A stretch of DNA of 64,000 nt from Nitrosomonas marina (GCF_900110145.1 NZ_FOCP01000008.1:89976-153975); one strand, 5' to 3'. Positions 53,618-63,350 are shown, numbered from the stretch's first letter. Numbers and translations: made by a program. Notes: generated by a model from the sequence alone, not told the origin.

Positions 53618-55996
53618 CTATTTGATGCAAACGAGCCGCACCTGATGAATATCGGTAATACCCTGCAACACCTTCTCAATTCCATCCTGTTTCAAAGTCC
53701 GCATACCTTCGTTCAATGCGGTTACCAGCATCTCCGCAACTCTCGCCCGCTCCTGGATATTTTTTTTCAGCGCGTCTGATGCTGTCAATAGTTCATGCAG
53801 GCCAACACGCCCGCTATAACCTGTTCCTGCACAGTCTTCGCAGCCTACCGATTTATACAGAGTAATCTGCCCCTGCTCGTCACCATATTGCTTCTTCCAG
53901 TTTGCCAGTATTTCTTCATAAGCTTTGTCAGTATCCGCTTTGAAATGATCAATATGTCGCAATTCCTCACAGTACTCGGTTAACAGCGACCTGATTTCCC
54001 GGTCGCTGACTATATAAGCTTCTTTACACTTCTTACACAGACGTTTGGCCAGACGTTGCGCAAGTACACCAAGCAAAGCATCAGCAAAATTAAACGGGTC
54101 CATGCCCATATCAAGCAAACGAATCACCGATTCAGGTGCGCTGTTGGTATGCAATGTTGCAAAAACCAGATGGCCTGTCAATGAAGCCTCGATACCAATG
54201 CTGGTTGTCTCCTTGTCACGCATCTCACCCACCATGATGATATCGGGATCAGCGCGTAAAAAAGATTTCATGACAACCGGGAATGTCAGACCCGCCTTGG
54301 GATTCATTTGCACCTGTCGCAGACCTTTTTGCGTAATTTCAACCGGGTCCTCGGCTGTCCAGATTTTGGTTTCCGCCCGGTTAAGATGTTTCAGGATGGA
54401 ATGCAGTGTAGTCGTCTTGCCAGATCCAGTCGGGCCACAAACAAAAAACAGGCCATAAGGCTTGCTGATAATGCTTTTCAGCTCATTCAAATTGTGCGGT
54501 GTGAAGCCCATTTTATCGAGTGGTATCGGTTCTCCGGCAGCAAGAATACGCATGACGACATCTTCTATCCCGCCTGCCGATGGAATGGTTGCCACCCTGA
54601 GTTCAATATCCAGTGGCGCAAATCTTCTAAACTTGATTTTTCCATCCTGTGGACGACGTTTTTCTGAAATATCCAGATCACACATAATCTTGATACGGGT
54701 GACCAAAGGACTTCGCAAACTGGCAGGAACCTCAATATAAGGCATCAATGAGCCGTCTTTACGGAAGCGGATTTTAGTTTTCTCTTTTCCTGGATACGGT
54801 TCAACATGAATATCCGAGACGCCCATTTTGTAAGCATCGATAATAATTTTGTTGACCAGCTTGACCAGTTCGTTATCCGAAGCGGCCGAAGTCTCATCAA
54901 CTTCCTGCAATTCATCATTTTCGTCTTCCAGGCCAACCAGCATGTCGTTAATGTCGCCGGTATCAATATCCTCTGAACTGCCTCCGTAAAACAGATCAAC
55001 AGTCTGCTTGAATTCACGTTTGGTTGTAACTGTATAAATAACTTTATACTTGGGAAAAATATTGTTAACAATCCGAAGTGACCTTATCCGGTCCGGATCC
55101 AGCGTCATTACAACCAGTCCATCTTTGCTGTCATCAATCGGCAGCCATGCATTCGTTTGCACGTACTCTCTCTTAAGATTACGTAACAAATCAATCGGCT
55201 TTACACGCTCTGCTTTAAAAGACTCATACTTTACGTCGAAAAATGACGCCAGCGCCTGTCCAATCAAAGGTACGGCTATTTGAAATTCATCAATCAGCAC
55301 ATCTTCAAGATCGCAGCCTTTTTTCCGTGCTGACCGCGTCGCCAACTCAAATTCACCGGCAGAAATGACCGCGTCCATAACCAGGTGATCATATTTTGAT
55401 TTTAGCAGCTTGAATGATTTTTGCCGCTGTTTCAGAGCGATAGCCAATGTTCGGGTAATTTCCTCTGCACCGTCGACAATCATTGGCGTGAAGGGTTTGT
55501 CGTCTTTACTATTGATAACCTGCATGACGCCAATCAATGCATGGTCTTCTGCATTTAGAATTGGTGACACAAGCATTTGCTTGGTTCGATAACCGGTACG
55601 CTTATCAACGTCCTGTAAAAAAGTCAGCTTCTCATTCAGCGACTTTAGTTCGCGCTTATTGTAGACATCTTCTATATTGATCGTTTTTTTTTGCAGCCCT
55701 ACAAAGCCGGCAATACTGTGTTCGCTAACCGCGAGTTTCAAGTCCTGAAACGTGTCGAGACCGGTTTTTACTCTGGAAGATAAGAAGCTATTGTCTTCAC
55801 TGATCGTATAAATGGTCAAACGATCAGCGTTAAATAAACTGCAAATGTCCTTGCTGACTTCCAGCATAATCTCATCGATGTCAGTAGCCGCATGAATTTT
55901 ATTGGTAACATCCTGCAGTTTTTTTGAAAAATTCAAACGATTGCTGATGTCGGCGGATTCCTCATCGGCGGGTTTGATCGCGATCATTGTATTCAT
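53618..55996 (-). CDS. GspE/PilB-type secretion ATPase with N-terminal GAF domain
   Basis: A 792-residue hexameric-type ATPase. Residues about 20-190 form a GAF domain (EVSKDICSLFNADRLTIYTI, MQVINSKDDKPFTP). An MshEN/T2SSE-N-like domain follows (about 210-340), then the motor: GPTGSGKTTTLHSIL (Walker A), the Asp box LRADPDIIMVGEMRDKETTS and the His box HLVFATLHTNSAPESV. A four-cysteine zinc module is present (CKKC and CEDC). It should power a type II secretion or type IV pilus machine; no pilin, secretin or GspF/PilC gene is in the window. The GAF domain suggests control by a small ligand. The ATG at 55996 has GGAG nine bases upstream and follows the MBL gene by 20 bases. Confidence 0.87.
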   Translation of the reverse strand: MNTMIAIKPADEESADISNRLNFSKKLQDVTNKIHAATDIDEIMLEVSKDICSLFNADRLTIYTISEDNSFLSSRVKTGLDTFQDLKLAVSEHSIAGFVGLQKKTINIEDVYNKRELKSLNEKLTFLQDVDKRTGYRTKQMLVSPILNAEDHALIGVMQVINSKDDKPFTPMIVDGAEEITRTLAIALKQRQKSFKLLKSKYDHLVMDAVISAGEFELATRSARKKGCDLEDVLIDEFQIAVPLIGQALASFFDVKYESFKAERVKPIDLLRNLKREYVQTNAWLPIDDSKDGLVVMTLDPDRIRSLRIVNNIFPKYKVIYTVTTKREFKQTVDLFYGGSSEDIDTGDINDMLVGLEDENDELQEVDETSAASDNELVKLVNKIIIDAYKMGVSDIHVEPYPGKEKTKIRFRKDGSLMPYIEVPASLRSPLVTRIKIMCDLDISEKRRPQDGKIKFRRFAPLDIELRVATIPSAGGIEDVVMRILAAGEPIPLDKMGFTPHNLNELKSIISKPYGLFFVCGPTGSGKTTTLHSILKHLNRAETKIWTAEDPVEITQKGLRQVQMNPKAGLTFPVVMKSFLRADPDIIMVGEMRDKETTSIGIEASLTGHLVFATLHTNSAPESVIRLLDMGMDPFNFADALLGVLAQRLAKRLCKKCKEAYIVSDREIRSLLTEYCEELRHIDHFKADTDKAYEEILANWKKQYGDEQGQITLYKSVGCEDCAGTGYSGRVGLHELLTASDALKKNIQERARVAEMLVTALNEGMRTLKQDGIEKVLQGITDIHQVRLVCIK

Positions 55997-56016
55997 CCAA
56001 TTTTTCTCCACGAAAC

Positions 56017-56781
56017 TCAAAAATCGAATATTTGATTCTTCAGTAATCTGCGCGGGTTATATCTTCCAGCACATGCCTGAATCTCTCGCATGGTTAATTC
56101 ATCTTCACCCTGCTTTAAATGCGTAACATAGATATCTGCATGAAATTTCAGCTTATCCAGTTCGGCACACAATAAACTCGGGCACAGATGCTTAGATCGT
56201 ATGGCAATATCTCGCTTTGCTTCACAAAATGCAGCCTCGATAATCAGATATTTCAAATTTTCTATAGTATTTACGACAGACCAGAGCGCATCATTAGTGG
56301 TTGTATCTCCAGTGAATACCAGGCTGGACCGGCCTGAGTTAACCTGAAAACCAACAGCTGGCACTACATGATTGGCAGGCAACGGCGTTATCATCCTGCC
56401 ATCCAGATTAATAACTTCACCCTCTGCAATAATTTCATATTGCATGTATGGAGTTTCCATATTCGGAATTTTTGTAAAATCCGGCCACACCAGCCAATTA
56501 AACATGTGGTTCTGCAAAATGTTGACCGTTTCCTGGGTTGCATAAACAATAACCGGTTTTTTTCGCAAAAATCCTACGGTATCAACCAGAAAAGGAATAA
56601 ATGCAATATGATCCAAATGAGAATGTGTTACAAATATGTGATCTATCCGGACCAGTTCATCCAGCTTTAAATTTCCAATACCGGTGCCCGCATCAATCAA
56701 AACATCTGAATCGACCAGCAATGATGTCGTATCCGAATCACTTCCGATACCTCCGCTACACCCTAATACTCTGAGCTTCAC
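56017..56781 (-). CDS. MBL-fold hydrolase resembling class II cyclic-nucleotide phosphodiesterase
   Basis: A 254-residue metallo-beta-lactamase-fold enzyme. The metal motif THSHLDH is at residues 52-58; further ligands appear in NHVVPAVGF, FTGDTTTND and the C-terminal VTHLKQGED. This pattern is closest to class II 3',5'-cAMP phosphodiesterases and related MBL proteins. It is cotranscribed with the GAF-GspE ATPase 20 bases downstream. A role in clearing a cyclic nucleotide sensed by the GAF domain is attractive but only inferred. Confidence 0.75.
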   Translation of the reverse strand: MKLRVLGCSGGIGSDSDTTSLLVDSDVLIDAGTGIGNLKLDELVRIDHIFVTHSHLDHIAFIPFLVDTVGFLRKKPVIVYATQETVNILQNHMFNWLVWPDFTKIPNMETPYMQYEIIAEGEVINLDGRMITPLPANHVVPAVGFQVNSGRSSLVFTGDTTTNDALWSVVNTIENLKYLIIEAAFCEAKRDIAIRSKHLCPSLLCAELDKLKFHADIYVTHLKQGEDELTMREIQACAGRYNPRRLLKNQIFDF

Positions 56782-56802
56782 TTCATGCTCCGCATGGTTA
56801 CA

Positions 56803-57228
56803 CTATTTAACAAGTAATACCGGTGTTGAAGACAACTGTATCACCTTGCTCACCACCGAACCCAGTAACAGATTTTTAATGGCGCCATGACCGCGTGCGC
56901 TGATAATCACCAGGTCACAGTTTAAATTTGCTGCGAACTGTTCAATCATCATGGCCGGATCACCAATCGTAATATGATAGCTGTACTTAATCTGTTCTTG
57001 ATCGAGTAATTGAACTGCTTTTTGCAAGCATTTCGTACCTTCCTCCTGATGATATTGCTTGATATCATCCTGAGAAATGAATAAAGATACGTTCCCGTCC
57101 AGCGGAAATTGCACATTCAATAAATGAATCTCCGGTACAGCTTTGTACCAGTTCATCATTTCAACCATTTTTTTCACTGCCTTGCTGGAGTTATCGGATC
57201 CGTCAATCGGCAACAAAATTTTCAACAT
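56803..57228 (-). CDS. Universal stress protein UspA family
   Basis: A 141-residue single-domain Usp. The N-terminal MLKILLPIDGSDNSSKAVKK and C-terminal ATP-binding region VIISARGHGAIKNLLLGSVVSKVIQ with the ending PVLLVK match ATP-binding Usp proteins (G-x2-G-x9-G-S/T). It starts 49 bases after the TerC gene ends and precedes the MBL gene by 21 bases, so the minus-strand genes 57994-53618 may be one operon. Confidence 0.88.
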   Translation of the reverse strand: MLKILLPIDGSDNSSKAVKKMVEMMNWYKAVPEIHLLNVQFPLDGNVSLFISQDDIKQYHQEEGTKCLQKAVQLLDQEQIKYSYHITIGDPAMMIEQFAANLNCDLVIISARGHGAIKNLLLGSVVSKVIQLSSTPVLLVK

Positions 57229-57277
57229 TGTTCAAGGTTTCCGTTAAAGTCCAAGAAAAAGATCGTTTCTAGCGCGA

Positions 57278-57994
57278 TCACCTCGGTTTATCACCCAGAT
57301 CCACAACCGGTTCTATTCTGTTTTGAGCATATGCAGCCAGCCGCTTTCCAGTAATTATCACAATCAAAACAGTTACAACAGGAATCAGCCATTGAAGGAA
57401 AGCTGCATTATGGATTATCCAGTCCTGAGTAACCGTGTCGGTAACCGCCATATCTCCGGCAATCCAGCCCAATAAAGCAGCACCGATTACTATTGTGATC
57501 GGATATCTGTCCATGAGTTTCAGGACAAGTTTGCTGCCCCAGACGATGATAGGCACACTGAAAACAAGCCCAAAGATAACCAGAGTCATGCTGTCCTTGG
57601 CAGCCCCGGCGATCGCGATGACATTATCAAGACTCATGACAGCATCAGCGATAATAATGGTTTTAATAGCACCAATCAGTGTTGTACTTGCAGCGACTTC
57701 ATGGCCATTGCCAGCCGGTTCCGGTTGAAGTAATTTGATACCGATCCAGATCAATAAACAGGCCCCAGCAATTTTCAAGTAAGGTACTGTCAAAAGACTC
57801 AAAGCAAAAAAAATCAGAATGACGCGCAAACCTATTGCGCCAACGACACCCCAGAAAATTCCTAGATTACGCTGTTTTTCTGGTAATCGACGGCAAGCCA
57901 GAGCGATGACTACCGCATTGTCTCCACCCAGTACGATATCAATCGCAATAATCTGTACTACCGCCACCCAAAATTGTGGACTATCAAATCCCAT
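57278..57994 (-). CDS. TerC family integral membrane protein (YjbE type)
   Basis: A 238-residue membrane protein with about seven helices. The paired acidic motifs IDIVLGGDNAVVIALA (near residue 19) and IADAVMSLDNVIAIAGA (near residue 116) define the family and sit in the membrane. YjbE-type members are suspected metal (Mn2+) exporters. Length fits the family. It is the first gene of the run leading to UspA and the MBL/GspE pair. Confidence 0.87.
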   Translation of the reverse strand: MGFDSPQFWVAVVQIIAIDIVLGGDNAVVIALACRRLPEKQRNLGIFWGVVGAIGLRVILIFFALSLLTVPYLKIAGACLLIWIGIKLLQPEPAGNGHEVAASTTLIGAIKTIIIADAVMSLDNVIAIAGAAKDSMTLVIFGLVFSVPIIVWGSKLVLKLMDRYPITIVIGAALLGWIAGDMAVTDTVTQDWIIHNAAFLQWLIPVVTVLIVIITGKRLAAYAQNRIEPVVDLGDKPR

Positions 57995-58065
57995 TCGACT
58001 TCGCCTTTACATCAATCAGAATTAACTGGCGCATGAAAATAAAACACGCCTCGTTCAACAACAAT

Positions 58066-59244
58066 TTACTGACATTGAATGAAATTCAGAATGTCCTCTT
58101 TTTGTTGCATTGCATCATTTCGGCCCAGTTCAATTAAAGCCCGACAAAACGACGCTTCAAACAAAACATAGCTTAACAGCGTCGAACCATTCGGATTCAT
58201 CGCACCTACAGCACGGTAAAGTGAGCGCAGTGTCAGCGGTAATGTCTGTGCAAACTGCTGCGCGATTTCATTAATTTCAATACTCGGCGATATCATCATG
58301 GAATCAATCGAGCGCAACGTAATTTTCTTTTCCTGGTGAGCTTCATACGGCACTAGTTTTAACGTTTCATTAATTCGCCGTAATCGTTCAAGATCGACAT
58401 CAAGACTGTCAATAAAAATGCTGTTCATGGCATGACCGGCAATTTGTGCCAGCGATGGATAGTCGGAAGTGCTCACGCGTCCGGGCAGCTCTCTTGCTAC
58501 CTTATGCACACCCAGAATCAATACTTTTTCAGCACCCAGATGAAGCGCCGGACTGATCGGCGTCAATTGCCGCATTGAGCCGTCACCAAAAAATTCACGG
58601 TTTAGTTTCATCGGTGGAAAAATAAACGGAATTGCTGAAGAGGCCATCAGATGGTTCGCACGTATTTGTGTTGATACACCCACGCGTTGTGCACGTTTCC
58701 AGGGTTTGATTCCACGTGCAGCTTGATAGAAGGTTACCGATTGACCGGAAGTATACCCCCAGGCTGTAATTCCTAATGCATGCAAGGAGCCTGAGCGGAT
58801 GCAATGCTGAAGCATTCGAAAAGGTATTTTGCGTAATAAAAGTGACTCCAACGGTGAATTATCCAGCAGAGAAATTGCCCTGTGTCGTCCATACTCATGT
58901 GAAAACAGCGATATACAACAGCGTAAAGCAGTTCTGAGCACACCTATCAGATCAGAACGATAAACATGTCTCACATGAAAATTGGCCCATACCTCCTCCA
59001 GCTGGCATACACCCTCTTGAAATTCATTTGCAGCCACGGCCAGACTTGCAGCATTTATAGCACCCGCCGATGTTCCACATATTACGGGAAATGGATTCGG
59101 TGCGTTATCGGGCAACATTTCAGCAATTGCGCGCAATACACCTACCTGATAGGCAGCCCGCGCCCCACCTCCAGTCAGAACCAGGCCGATTTTTGGTTTA
59201 TCATTATCAAGCTTTTGTTTCTTGTTTATTGTTCGTGATAACAA
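58066..59244 (-). CDS. Patatin-like phospholipase (RssA/NTE type)
   Basis: A 392-residue serine hydrolase. The oxyanion loop GGGARA is at 25-30, the nucleophile CGTSAG with Ser59, and the catalytic Asp in FFGDGSMRQL near residue 210. The roughly 110 residues after the catalytic domain are a helical extension common in the RssA/NTE group. It is expected to cleave phospholipid acyl chains. The start lies directly at the stop of a 79-residue protein gene, so the two are coupled. Confidence 0.88.
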   Translation of the reverse strand: MLSRTINKKQKLDNDKPKIGLVLTGGGARAAYQVGVLRAIAEMLPDNAPNPFPVICGTSAGAINAASLAVAANEFQEGVCQLEEVWANFHVRHVYRSDLIGVLRTALRCCISLFSHEYGRHRAISLLDNSPLESLLLRKIPFRMLQHCIRSGSLHALGITAWGYTSGQSVTFYQAARGIKPWKRAQRVGVSTQIRANHLMASSAIPFIFPPMKLNREFFGDGSMRQLTPISPALHLGAEKVLILGVHKVARELPGRVSTSDYPSLAQIAGHAMNSIFIDSLDVDLERLRRINETLKLVPYEAHQEKKITLRSIDSMMISPSIEINEIAQQFAQTLPLTLRSLYRAVGAMNPNGSTLLSYVLFEASFCRALIELGRNDAMQQKEDILNFIQCQ

Positions 59245-59245
59245 A

Positions 59246-59485
59246 TTACGCCTTTATTTTTTCCAGTGCATCCTGCAAAGTATCCTCGCTTAACTGATTC
59301 AACGACTTTGCCAGCCTTTCGGCCGTCTCACATGCCTCCTCAGGCAGCCTTCGGCTATCCAGGCAGGCAATAAATCTCGCAGCCGCACCGACTGTTTTCA
59401 ATAAACTCTGACGCTCTACCATCAGCATCTCGATTTCTGCACGCAACAGTGAAACGTCCTGTTCTTTTAAAATTGTATGATGCAT
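59246..59485 (-). CDS. Small helical protein cotranscribed with the patatin
   Basis: A 79-residue protein predicted to be almost all helix, with a heptad-like first half (LLRAEIEMLMVERQSLLKTV) and an acidic second half (LNQLSEDTLQDALEKIKA). No family is recognised. It ends directly before the patatin start codon, so translation is probably coupled; it could be a partner or regulator of the lipase. Confidence 0.65.
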   Translation of the reverse strand: MHHTILKEQDVSLLRAEIEMLMVERQSLLKTVGAAARFIACLDSRRLPEEACETAERLAKSLNQLSEDTLQDALEKIKA

Positions 59486-59626
59486 GATATTACCTTTTAT
59501 TTATAGATGCAGTTAAAATATGACAATAAATATATCAGAACGTTAAATCATTAAAATTTTGAACTCTGTGCTATTTGTCACCCTTTTCGTATACTTTTCC
59601 TCGACACTGACTGAATTTTAGACATT

Positions 59627-60601
59627 ATGCAAAGCAGCAACATATTCCAGTTATTTCCGAAGATAGAACCGTATCAACAAGGCATGTTATCAGTGGATTC
59701 GATCCATACAATTTACTGGGAGCAGTCAGGCAATCCCGATGGGACGCCGGTTGTATTTTTACATGGTGGTCCCGGTGCAGGTTCTACGCCCGCCCACCGC
59801 CGTTTTTTTGATCCATCATATTACAGGATCATTGTGTTCGACCAACGCGGATCTGGGCGTTCAACCCCCTTGGGAGAAATACGCAACAATACAACACCGC
59901 TTTTGATCGACGATCTTGAGCTTTTGAGACAGCATCTTGGTATCGAAAAATGGGTGGTATTTGGAGGGTCCTGGGGAAGTACACTGGCGCTTGCATATGG
60001 CGAGACCCACCCGGAACGTTGTTTGGGAATGATTCTGCGGGGTATCTTTTTATGTCGAAAACAGGAAATCGACTGGTTTTTGTATGGATTGAAAAATTTT
60101 TTCCCGGAAGCGTGGCAGACATTTGTCGCTACGTTGAGTGAAACGGAACGTAACGATATTCTGTCCGCTTATTATCAGCGCTTGATAAATCCTGATCCTG
60201 CCGTTCATATGCCCGCCGCGCGCAGCTGGAGCATTTATGAGGGGTCATGCTCCACGCTGCTGCCAAGTTTGGAAACTGTGAATTATTTTGCCCAGGATAC
60301 GGTAGCGCTGGGACTGGCACGTATGGAAACGCATTATTTCAGTCACGACATTTTCCTGCCGGATAACGCGTTACTGGAGAATGTACATAAATTACACGAA
60401 ATTCCGGCAACCATCGTTCAAGGTCGCTATGATGCCGTGTGCCCGATTATCAGCGCAAATGATTTACATGAGAAATGGCCACAGGCCGAATACAGGATTA
60501 TTGACAATGCCGGTCATTCTGTTTGGGAGCCGGGGATATTATCTGCGTTAATAGAGACAACCGAACGGTTTAAACAAATTCTATCATCCCCCAAGTCATG
60601 A
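59627..60601 (+). CDS. pip: Proline iminopeptidase
   Basis: A 324-residue alpha/beta hydrolase (peptidase family S33) that releases N-terminal proline. HGGPGAGSTPAHRRFFDP is at 46-63, FDQRGSGRSTP follows, the nucleophile is GGSWGS with Ser115, and the Asp and His lie in QGRYDAVCP and DNAGHSVWEP near the C-terminus. GGSWGSTLALAY and ILRGIFLCR are diagnostic of Pip. It is a single gene between divergent and convergent neighbours. Confidence 0.93.
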   Translation: MQSSNIFQLFPKIEPYQQGMLSVDSIHTIYWEQSGNPDGTPVVFLHGGPGAGSTPAHRRFFDPSYYRIIVFDQRGSGRSTPLGEIRNNTTPLLIDDLELLRQHLGIEKWVVFGGSWGSTLALAYGETHPERCLGMILRGIFLCRKQEIDWFLYGLKNFFPEAWQTFVATLSETERNDILSAYYQRLINPDPAVHMPAARSWSIYEGSCSTLLPSLETVNYFAQDTVALGLARMETHYFSHDIFLPDNALLENVHKLHEIPATIVQGRYDAVCPIISANDLHEKWPQAEYRIIDNAGHSVWEPGILSALIETTERFKQILSSPKS

Positions 60602-60673
60602 TTCCAAAAGTGATCGGGTTATATTGTTACTTTGGCCATTCAATACCAGGAAATCCTGTCGTTCTAATATAAT

Positions 60674-60709
60674 AATCCCCATGGAAACCCTGTGTTTTCC
60701 ATGGGGATT
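60674..60709. terminator. Strong bidirectional hairpin between pip and the carbonic-anhydrase-like gene
   Basis: AATCCCCATGGAAA (60674-60687) pairs perfectly over 14 bases with TTTCCATGGGGATT (60696-60709) around an eight-base loop. It sits between the ends of two convergent genes. Neither side has a strict T-run, but both flanks are AT-rich, so it probably stops transcription from both directions. Confidence 0.7.
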
Positions 60710-60736
60710 GTCAGATTTCATTAAATGCGTCAGTAA

Positions 60737-61819
60737 CTAAGCAATCTTTTTCTTCTTAACAGGTGCAGCATCCAGTCGCTCGATCACTTCGAATTTCCGG
60801 GTGTCCATATCAGTGAATCCGGTCAGTATCTGCAAGTGTGGTAATAAATCCGGCACCTTCGCCTTGATAATATCCTGTGCGAATTTACTGAGAAAAAGCG
60901 CTTTTTCTCTGGCCAAATGGTATTCGGGCCCTGCCTCGTCACGAAACGCCGCAGAAGTCAGCAAAACAATACCGTTCGGGTCGACACGTCCATCGTCAAT
61001 ATTTCCCTTAAGCAATTTTGCGGCAGTTTCAATTGCAACTGACAAATTCGGATCGAAAGGACCTACGATAAAGGCAGTATTTATGGCGTGCAACCAGTCA
61101 AAACCTCGTCCAACACCCAGAACCCATTCCTTGTGCTCAGCATCGGCTATTGGTCTGTTTGATGCACGCACTTCTGCTATATGTCTGATATTACCACGAA
61201 CAAGCGGTATCATATCCCGTATGATCCTTTCTGTCATGGACGGATAGAGCGAAGACAACAACTCCTCTAATTCAATTTGTGAAGACTGCTTAATCTTGGC
61301 CAGATCGACTACGGTTCCGTCATCCTCTCCATGCAGGATCAACGCCTCCAGATCTGTTTCTATACCACAAACAATAGGCACCACTGCGCCTTTTCCATAT
61401 ACATTGAGAAACTGATTTTTCAGTTTGATCGCAGCTTCTTTGGCAGCATTTGTATCGTAATTGTATCCACGACAACCACGATGCGCATCGCCCCGGGCAT
61501 AATGATAGGTTACGAAAACCAGACAATGTCTTCCGCGACCAATGGAATATTGCACCCAATGATCAATGATAGTCTGGAAAAAAGGCCAGCCCAGGTCAAA
61601 CTTGCCACCCAGATTACGAAAAGGTTGAATAATTCCCAGCGCAGTTTGCGTCATGACAGGCAAGTGCAGTCTTCCGTCCATGCATTTTAGTGCAGCGATT
61701 TCCGTTGGGTGTTCTCCTCTATACCTACGGCGCTCCGATGACAAATCCATGAATGCCTGCGAGTGACGCGCATTCAAATCAAGTAGATAATCTATTCCGG
61801 TTTTATTTGTATCAGTCAT
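60737..61819 (-). CDS. Beta-carbonic-anhydrase/CsoSCA-like protein of a NuoM-linked locus
   Basis: A 360-residue soluble protein without signal peptide or membrane segment. KCMDGRLHLP gives Cys46, Asp48 and Arg50, the C-x-D-x-R of beta-type carbonic anhydrases; DAHRGC gives His113 and Cys116, the H-x2-C second part of the zinc site. Flanking text (VFVTYHYARGDAHRGC) resembles the matching part of carboxysomal CsoSCA (a YHFS-x7-GC pattern). It is far shorter than CsoSCA or DabA and ends in a basic KKKKIA. AGGATAGGA precedes the ATG, and a NuoM-like gene ends 24 bases upstream, so it is cotranscribed with proton-channel subunits. It may hydrate CO2 at the inner membrane. Activity is not proven; it could also be a catalytically dead relative. 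Confidence 0.65.
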   Translation of the reverse strand: MTDTNKTGIDYLLDLNARHSQAFMDLSSERRRYRGEHPTEIAALKCMDGRLHLPVMTQTALGIIQPFRNLGGKFDLGWPFFQTIIDHWVQYSIGRGRHCLVFVTYHYARGDAHRGCRGYNYDTNAAKEAAIKLKNQFLNVYGKGAVVPIVCGIETDLEALILHGEDDGTVVDLAKIKQSSQIELEELLSSLYPSMTERIIRDMIPLVRGNIRHIAEVRASNRPIADAEHKEWVLGVGRGFDWLHAINTAFIVGPFDPNLSVAIETAAKLLKGNIDDGRVDPNGIVLLTSAAFRDEAGPEYHLAREKALFLSKFAQDIIKAKVPDLLPHLQILTGFTDMDTRKFEVIERLDAAPVKKKKIA

Positions 61820-61843
61820 TTTCCTATCCTAAGTATTTAAAAT

Positions 61844-63349
61844 TTAGTGCGATTGAATTGTTAATCTCGACAGCCATGCTTCAGAAGCAGCCTGATTGAT
61901 ATTTAATATATACTCAGGAAACAGTCCGAACATCAAAGCCAGCAAAGCAGGTATAAAGAGCAAAGCCAGTTCTCTGGATTTGATATCTATAACCTGCTCT
62001 ATGTCTTTATGGACAACAGGACCTAAAAAAGCCTTTCGAGTATAAGACAGCATATATGCAGCACTCAAAATCGCACCGGACAAAGCTGCAAACCCGAGAA
62101 TCGAATGCGTATTGAGTGCACCAATAATCATTAACAATTCAGCCGGGAAACCACTGGTCCCTGGCAACCCGATACTCGACAACATAAATAAAAAGTAAAA
62201 AAAAGTTAATTTAGGCATTACCTTAGCAAGCCCACCCAAATGAATCGTTTCAGTACTACCAATTCTATGATGGATAAAGCCTGCAATCAACATTAACGCA
62301 CTGGCTATAAAGGTAAAGTTTAACAGCTGAAAGATTGCACCCTGAAAACCTTGAGCCGTTAATGAGGCAATACCGACAATAACTAAACCCACATGGCTAA
62401 CACTAGCATAAGCCAGTAGTCGGCGTAAATTAGTTTGTTGCAACGCGATCAAAGCAGCATAAATCAGCGTCACCGCACCTATAACACTGAGCAACCAACT
62501 GAAGTCGACAGCTGCCACAGGCGCCAGCGGCATAGCAAATCTCAAAATACCGTATACACCCAGTTTTAATCCAACCAATAACGCAACTATATGCGTTGGT
62601 CCCTCCATGGCCGCTGTGGGCATCCAGGTGTGTAATGGAACCAGCGGTGCTTTAATTGCAAATCCAAATAACAAGAGCAGAAACACAATTGCCTGCAAAT
62701 TATCAGGCAATGGCGTATCCAGCAAAACCGGCAGACTGAATGAGAGCTCCTGCGGAATTAAGCCTTCGACATAATACGCATGATTTGAAGCCAGCAGTAT
62801 GAATGCCAGCAGAACCGGTACGCCCCCCCCAATCATATACAACAGATATTTCATTGCCGCGCTTCTTCGGTGTGACCCGATCCCCCATAATCCAATCAAG
62901 AAGAAAAAAGGTGGCAACGTCAGTTCCCAGAAAAGGAAAAACAGTACTGTATCCAGCGCACAGAATATTCCAAAACTTACACCTTCCAATGCCAGCAACA
63001 ATGAAAAATGAAACCGGGGCAAATGTGCCACTGAATTCCAGACTGCAAGCATCGTCATTAAGGTCAACAATGCTGTCATCGGCAAAAACAAAATTGAAAT
63101 ACCGTCTACTCCGACCAGATACTCAATATTGAGAAGCGGAATCCATTCATAGCGCTCAACTAGTTGGAATTCACCATGCTCGGTATCGAATAAAATAAGC
63201 GCAAAAATCGATAAAAGCAGGGTCAGTATGGCTACAAACAGTGCGATATGTTTGGCAATATCGAGATTCCGTATTGAACCGGTCAATATCGCGCCTACCA
63301 ACGGAATAATGATGATAAAACTTAAAAATGGAAAATCTGCTTCTATCAT
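61844..63349 (-). CDS. NuoM-like proton-translocating membrane subunit
   Basis: A 501-residue polytopic protein (about 14 helices) of the complex I/Mrp antiporter family. The key charged residues of NuoM are all kept: Glu142 in FFLFWELTLPP, Lys233 in FAIKAPLVPLHTWMP and Lys262 in VGLKLGVYG. EWIPLLNIEYLVGVDGIS and ASVSHVGLVIVGI are typical as well. It is not part of a nuo operon here: the gene before it (one base away) is another NuoM/NuoL-like piece and the gene after it is carbonic-anhydrase-like. This suggests a dedicated proton-driven module rather than respiratory complex I. Confidence 0.88.
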   Translation of the reverse strand: MIEADFPFLSFIIIIPLVGAILTGSIRNLDIAKHIALFVAILTLLLSIFALILFDTEHGEFQLVERYEWIPLLNIEYLVGVDGISILFLPMTALLTLMTMLAVWNSVAHLPRFHFSLLLALEGVSFGIFCALDTVLFFLFWELTLPPFFFLIGLWGIGSHRRSAAMKYLLYMIGGGVPVLLAFILLASNHAYYVEGLIPQELSFSLPVLLDTPLPDNLQAIVFLLLLFGFAIKAPLVPLHTWMPTAAMEGPTHIVALLVGLKLGVYGILRFAMPLAPVAAVDFSWLLSVIGAVTLIYAALIALQQTNLRRLLAYASVSHVGLVIVGIASLTAQGFQGAIFQLLNFTFIASALMLIAGFIHHRIGSTETIHLGGLAKVMPKLTFFYFLFMLSSIGLPGTSGFPAELLMIIGALNTHSILGFAALSGAILSAAYMLSYTRKAFLGPVVHKDIEQVIDIKSRELALLFIPALLALMFGLFPEYILNINQAASEAWLSRLTIQSH

Positions 63350-63350
63350 G

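Noticed and set aside
60737..61819. Calling the 360-residue protein DabA or CupA
   Set aside because: DabA (DUF2309) is more than twice as long, and CupA/ChpXY lacks the CxDxR and HxxC pattern seen here.
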